A stretch of DNA of 64,000 nt, taken from assembly GCA_963930775.1 (NCBI GenBank), contig OZ005694.1:6503054-6567053 (forward strand). Direction: 5' to 3'. How positions within the stretch are numbered: position 1 is the first letter of the stretch; each line of letters opens with the position of its first letter. This DNA is from Cliona cf. orientalis (lineage: Eukaryota; Porifera; Demospongiae; Clionaida; Clionaidae). Both the position numbers and the translations under genes were made by a program. The notes below the pieces were generated by a model, which saw only the letters and a program-made list of their open reading frames with translations, did not search any database and was not told the DNA's origin. Shown here piece by piece: positions 59,690 to 64,000 of this stretch.

Positions 59690-60297
59690 CAAACTGTTCC
59701 TGTCCAGTAGAGCCTATGTGTTTATTGCTGCCATTGGTGTGTGCGATGTGTGTTGCTGCATTGAGGCGGTTCCACTCAGCGATCAGTGCTCTATAGGGAT
59801 TTCGGAAAATCAGAATGACTGAGCCATATGCTGGTACCTGGAAGGATGGACACACATTTAGTATAACTAGTTTTTGCATAACCTACTTTCGTATGAAATA
59901 GCAGGATTGAGTCAAAAATTAAGTGTAATTCTTGCTAGCTATATCAAGGTCTTCCCAAGCCAGTAAGATGAACAAGAACACAAAACTAATGGTCAAACTC
60001 CAAGAAATGTGAACATGCTAATAAGTTTTGATTTTAATCTAGCTCATGCATTACCGGTAATTGAAGAAGAATGGGCTGTTGATGGTAGACAATTCATGCA
60101 GATGGTAATATTCGTGAATTAGGCTCTTAGCCTTGAATTATCATACCTTTCCATTGTTGAGTATCTGTGGTGAGTTGACCTCTGTCCATATATACCACTT
60201 TACGTGATTTGTGTGTTTTGACAGCAGTCACTGCTCCACTTCGAATGGCACCTTGCATGATCACCATGGCATTTCATTCCAGAGAGCGACAGAGAGG

Positions 60298-60328
<31 letters not shown>

Positions 60329-60533
60329 GGAGGGAGGGAGGGAGGGAGGGAGGGAGGGAGGGAAGGAGGGAGAGAGTGCACAAATATTAGGCCTATTATA
60401 GAATACCCCCAATGCCGTACGATATCTCACCAGTGCATATTCCAGTTGCTCTCTCTAGTAGTCCTCTTACCCATGTGTTCCCAGAGCCAGGGAAGCTGGC
60501 TAGAGCCACGGCTGCCCTCCTTGTCCCATTGGT
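59690..60533 (-). pseudogene. WSCD-like sulfotransferase, copy C, broken
   Basis: Exons 60533-60431 ([18 protein letters not shown]), about 60250-60147 (AIRSGAVTAVKTHKSRKVV, 4-base insertion following) and 59837-59690 (VPAYGSVILIFRNPYRALIA). The next exon (about 59567) reads ENGGWKSF then TAA. A GGGA repeat has replaced the start of the second exon. Inactive. Confidence 0.6.
60292..60373. repeat. (GA)n and (GGGA)n microsatellite
   Basis: Simple purine repeat at the edge of a sulfotransferase exon. Confidence 0.9.
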
Positions 60534-60779
60534 GAATTAAAGACTTGTGGAATTTAATTTTTGACAATATTTTTTTGTTTTATGCATGAGTAATAATAAT
60601 ATGCCAGGTGTCCACGCAGTAGGGATACACCCTGCACATAATTATTAAATTTACATAATTCCTGTAGCTGGATACATAAAATTTAATAATTTTTTTGATT
60701 TACGTGTTTTAGCTTATCCAATGAAATCTCTAGACAAAAACTAATCATTTCCCAGTACACTCCAACTTCAACAGCGATA

Positions 60780-62320
60780 GTCTGGTTAATAAGCGCATGC
60801 GCTTATCACTCTCGGTGGTAAGGAAACATGCGCCTATTACACGATGTGCGCTTAATAGAGAGTGAAATTTTGGCCCCGCCCACTGACAGCACGTTCGAGC
60901 GCTCGATCACAAAGCTAGCAAGTTATGAACACAGCGATTCTTGGAATAAGCTCTGTAATAGTTCATGGGAGTATGATCGGAAGCCATCGCTGGAAGAAAA
61001 CCGTGGAAAAATAGCCGACTTCTTCGGCGAAACTCGCTTCGAAGTCAAGGTCAAGAGTCCGAACCCGTCTCAGTGGAACATCACAGTGTTGAGTATAGCC
61101 GATCTCGTGCAGCTGGTTATCCGAAAATAGGTTGGTAAATTAGTTCTAGCCATGTAGAGCCTGGAACACTCTTGATCGAACGGTGAATACTTACTGTCGT
61201 CTTTATTGGGCGCATGCGCTTATTAGACAATACTTAACAACAGGAAGGAAGCATGCGCTTATTAAAAAATATGCGCTTAATAAGCATGTGCGCTTATTAA
61301 GGTACCATTAAATTGCGTGGGCGTGAGGTGGGGGATATGACACCTAAACCACATCAAAGTCATTAGTGAGGTGCATGTTGTGTAACCACGCCCTTTTGAT
61401 TGCACAGGTCTCAGGGGTGTGGCTGCTAGAGCCGGAAGTGTTCATTTAATATCCTCCATGGACCGGAAGCCGAGCCGGAAGGGAGGGGCCAGGCCACGCC
61501 CAAAACAGCCCCACCCTGTTCCCCAAGGACCACCATTCTCAATCAAGTGCCTACTAACCACCGGATGTCCACCGGAAGCCCACAATCAATCGCAATTAAA
61601 ACACACAGCTTCCTCAAGGCCAAAACACACACAAACACTTGGAGGCCGTTCTGCCACACCGCCCACGCAAGAGCTCACCTCATTTCCTGTGTGGGCGGAG
61701 TAACAACACGTCATCGCAACCACATCCGCTTCAAACCATCGTCAGCTTCCGTCCAGCCGTACAGGCCCCTCGATCGCACCGCCGTACAGTGCCTCATTAA
61801 CAGACATGGCCTCACCTTTGACCTCCTGCCACGCCCCCAAAGCCTCCTCGCGGGGTTCAAAGGTCACCACCGCAGCCGGGACACGCCCACCTATCGCCGA
61901 GGCCAAGTCCCAGGCGCCGATGTCCAAGCACTGGCCCGTGAAGCCACGCCCAATCGGAAGCAATAAAACCTGCATTAACGCACACGCACACACTCCACAC
62001 AGTGCCAGGAACACGCCCACATGCTTAATTAGGCCTAATTAGCTTTTTTTTTTTTTTAAGTCGTTGCGGTTAATAGTTAAGCAAGAATGCTTTGATCTTG
62101 CTTTGATGTGGGCAATTACCGGCCTTTTCTTCAGGGGCCACTTCCGGTCGCTAATTACACGCGCATAATCATCCCTGGCCGATTCTGGACACGCCCACCT
62201 TCGACCAAAAGCACTCGTATGGCCTCTTCGGCCACGCCCCTTCACGATTCGCTAATTGAATTAGCCATTCCTGACGCTCACGCCCACGCAATTAAATGGT
62301 ACCTTAACCAGACTTTACGG
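60780..62320. mobile_element. TA-type MITE with GTCTGGTTAATAAGCGC ends, host of the TTAA element
   Basis: The left end GTCTGGTTAATAAGCGCATG is matched at the right by GCGCTTATTAA then CCAGAC, once the 1003-bp element and one TTAA are removed. The right end continues to TTTACGGTA; the left end lacks these bases. The site is empty in arm A near 46130. A 100-codon frame (60828-61130) has no recognised motif. Confidence 0.8.
61301..62303. mobile_element. 1003-bp TTAA-flanked transposon, copy 2
   Basis: Same length and ends as 39045-40047, TTAA on both sides (61297-61300, 62304-62307). It is inserted in the right inverted repeat of another MITE, so the TTAA target duplication can be read directly. 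Confidence 0.9.
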
Positions 62321-62421
62321 TATTATCTCATAATTGGTCTGGATCTTCTGTGAATCTTTATTGCTCATGAAGCCATACTTATCGTGACAAAAAAAATTTA
62401 ATAATGAATGCACTGGATGTG

Positions 62422-63485
62422 GGCAGTCTCTATTCAGTGGACTGGACCACTGGACTGGACTACTGGACTGGAATACTGGATTCACCTTTGACCCCAAAAA
62501 TAGCATACAAAAGGCTTCATTTAGCCCCCTATAGCTTGGTGGGGCAAGTGGGGCTATAGAATAAGACTAGTGGCTTTATGATCAGATGGCTAAGCAAGCA
62601 ATTTACCTCCATTTGAGGTGGGATAGCATGTCCCCAAGTCTCTTGCCGGGAATGATCTGACACTGAATGAATATTATTAACTGATCAGTGAAAAGAATAG
62701 GTACCCATGCACTCTTTTAATCATGCTGAGCTGGTGCAATTAGATTCTTCCGAGATAAATAGTCCCCATAACAACGGTATCCTGTCCAGGTGTACTCTGG
62801 GGTATTAGCCCCTTCGCAGGCTGGTATATACCCCAGACTAGTTCAGGTGCACGACAGTTGAGTCCAACTTAACGTCAGTAACATACTTGTGTCGTTTTGA
62901 ATACATGACACTAATAGTATGACACTACACTCAAAGTGACACAAAATTGATAATAAGATGTCACTTACTCATAACACATGCTAGCTAATATTTTAATTAT
63001 TATTGTATGCTAATCGCAGCTGTGTAGCTAAATTAATAGAGTTACCCCTGTCATGTAGACACAAACATGTTACTGACGTTAAGTTGGACTTGACTGTCGT
63101 GTACTGTTGTTATGGGGACTACGTATCTCGGAAGAATCGTAATTGCACCAACACGATCAAATAAGTGCATGTGTGTCTATGCTATAATTTCGTTTCATTG
63201 ATCAGATAGTTTAACATTCATTCAGTGTCAGATCATTCCCGGCAAGAGACCTGGGGACATGCTATCCCACCTTAAATGGAGATAAATTGCTTGCTTAGCC
63301 ATTTGGCCATAAAGCCACAAGGCCAAAGGCCATTAGGCCGTCTTATTCTATAGCCACATTTGCCCCACCAAGCTATAGGGGGCTAAATGAAGCCCTTTGT
63401 ATGCTATTTTTGGGGTCAAAGGTGAGTCCAGTATTCCAGTCCAGTAGTCCAGTCCAGTGGTCCAGTCCACTGAATAGAGACTGCC
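62422..63485. mobile_element. Foldback Mutator-like element, 1064 bp
   Basis: Arms of about 430-480 bases are mutual inverse copies, starting GGCAGTCTCTATTCAGTGGA and then an ACTGGACTGG-type short repeat. An exact 9-bp duplication CTGGATGTG flanks it (62413-62421, 63486-63494). Arm A has a single CTGGATGTG. The left arm holds an extra stretch of about 75 bases near 62784-62855. Confidence 0.9.
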
Positions 63486-64000
63486 CTGGATGTGAGAATG
63501 CTACTCTGCCAGTTATAATAGGTAGTAGACATCCTTCTGGTTATACTTAAACACATGGAGCCACATGTGACATCACCAGCAAAACTTGCATGCAATGTAG
63601 TGGAAGGGATAACTATATATATGTACACTGGGCTAAGCACATGCAGCAGTCTAATATCACAGACCCTACTTTGATAATTAACCCTCAATTGCCACATATA
63701 CTCTGGTAATTAACCCCTGCCGCATATAGTGTAAGCAGAAGGTAATTACTGTAATTGTTTGGCATTTTTTGTCCGTCCGAACCCTCCTGTGCTAAAATTA
63801 ATGGTTAAGGGTCGTCTGAGAGAAGGTATGCATTCGAGGTATAATTGGTGTAAAGAAATGGTGGTCATATTACAAGTAAGTCCTGCCCAGTGGTGTAGCA
63901 TAATGCTACACACAGACTGGCAACAGCTGCACAATTTATGCAATTGTTGCAAGTCTGTGTTTACATGGCAACTACCTCAGCTAATTGTTACCACTTCCAC
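63486..64000. other. End of segmental arm C
   Basis: It matches 46255-46600 and 46880-46920. No gene seen. Confidence 0.5.

Larger units (their letters stand above)
59476..63960. repeat. Segmental duplication, arm C
   Basis: Partner of 42706-46960. Private insertions here are 60780-62320 (with a nested TTAA element) and 62422-63485. Confidence 0.8.

Noticed and set aside
60828..61130. 100-codon frame inside a MITE
   Set aside because: It lies wholly in a non-autonomous inverted-repeat element and shows no transposase motif.

Overview
This window is animal nuclear DNA, most likely from a demosponge; that label is inference from the gene families and repeat style. The coding signal is intron-rich, with GT-AG introns and conserved phases. 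It carries death-domain, neuralized (NHR) and SOCS-box modules, a GABA-B-like class C receptor, a WSCD-like sulfotransferase, CR1/Jockey-type LINEs with a PHD-finger ORF1, and a very dense, nested load of small inverted-repeat DNA transposons. No rRNA, confident tRNA, CRISPR array or bacterial operon was seen.

The main genes are two paralogues in inverted orientation. The plus-strand copy (exons 2-7 at 367-1121, 10239-10367, 10432-10584, 12224-12398, 15725-16348 and 28849-28988; exon 1 lies left of the window) is open and phase-compatible throughout, but its introns are swollen to about 28 kb by transposons. The minus-strand copy (55357-54922, 52847-52079, 51671-51543, 51482-51318, 50725-50551, 48887-48258, 47462-47323) is complete and compact (8 kb) but has a frameshift in exon 2. 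The predicted order is death domain, helical domain of unknown function, short conserved exons 3-5, NHR domain, SOCS box. The SOCS box has both the elongin-BC motif (LxxxCxxxL) and the Cul5 motif (LPLP). The inferred role is a substrate adaptor of a cullin-5 ubiquitin ligase recruited through a death domain. I know of no described protein with this arrangement.

Between the pair lie the two halves of one class C receptor gene. The C-terminal half (31990-30716, minus) and N-terminal half (40909-41634, plus) meet in frame at a shared TTTATAT if the intervening 9.6 kb is turned round, so the gene looks broken by an inversion. The inverted segment holds a 4-kb CACTA-like transposon with four insertions inside it, a tandem 0.8-kb repeat and a 1003-bp TTAA element. 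To the right, a sulfotransferase gene exists as three decayed copies in a segmental duplication (about 42.7-46.9 kb and 59.5-63.96 kb). The two duplicate arms act as filled and empty sites for each other, which proves several transposon insertions and their target duplications.

Layout: 0-1.1 kb exon 2; 1.6-10.2 kb hAT remnants, nested MITEs and a LINE in intron 2; 10.2-16.3 kb exons 3-6; 16.3-28.8 kb intron 6 with a second LINE, a CACTA-MITE array, a retroelement remnant and AT-rich satellites; 28.85 kb SOCS exon; 29-42 kb broken receptor and nested transposons; 42.7-46.9 kb sulfotransferase pseudogenes; 47.3-55.4 kb minus-strand paralogue; 55.4-59.4 kb tandem repeats and a 1.6-kb element; 59.5-64 kb second segmental copy.
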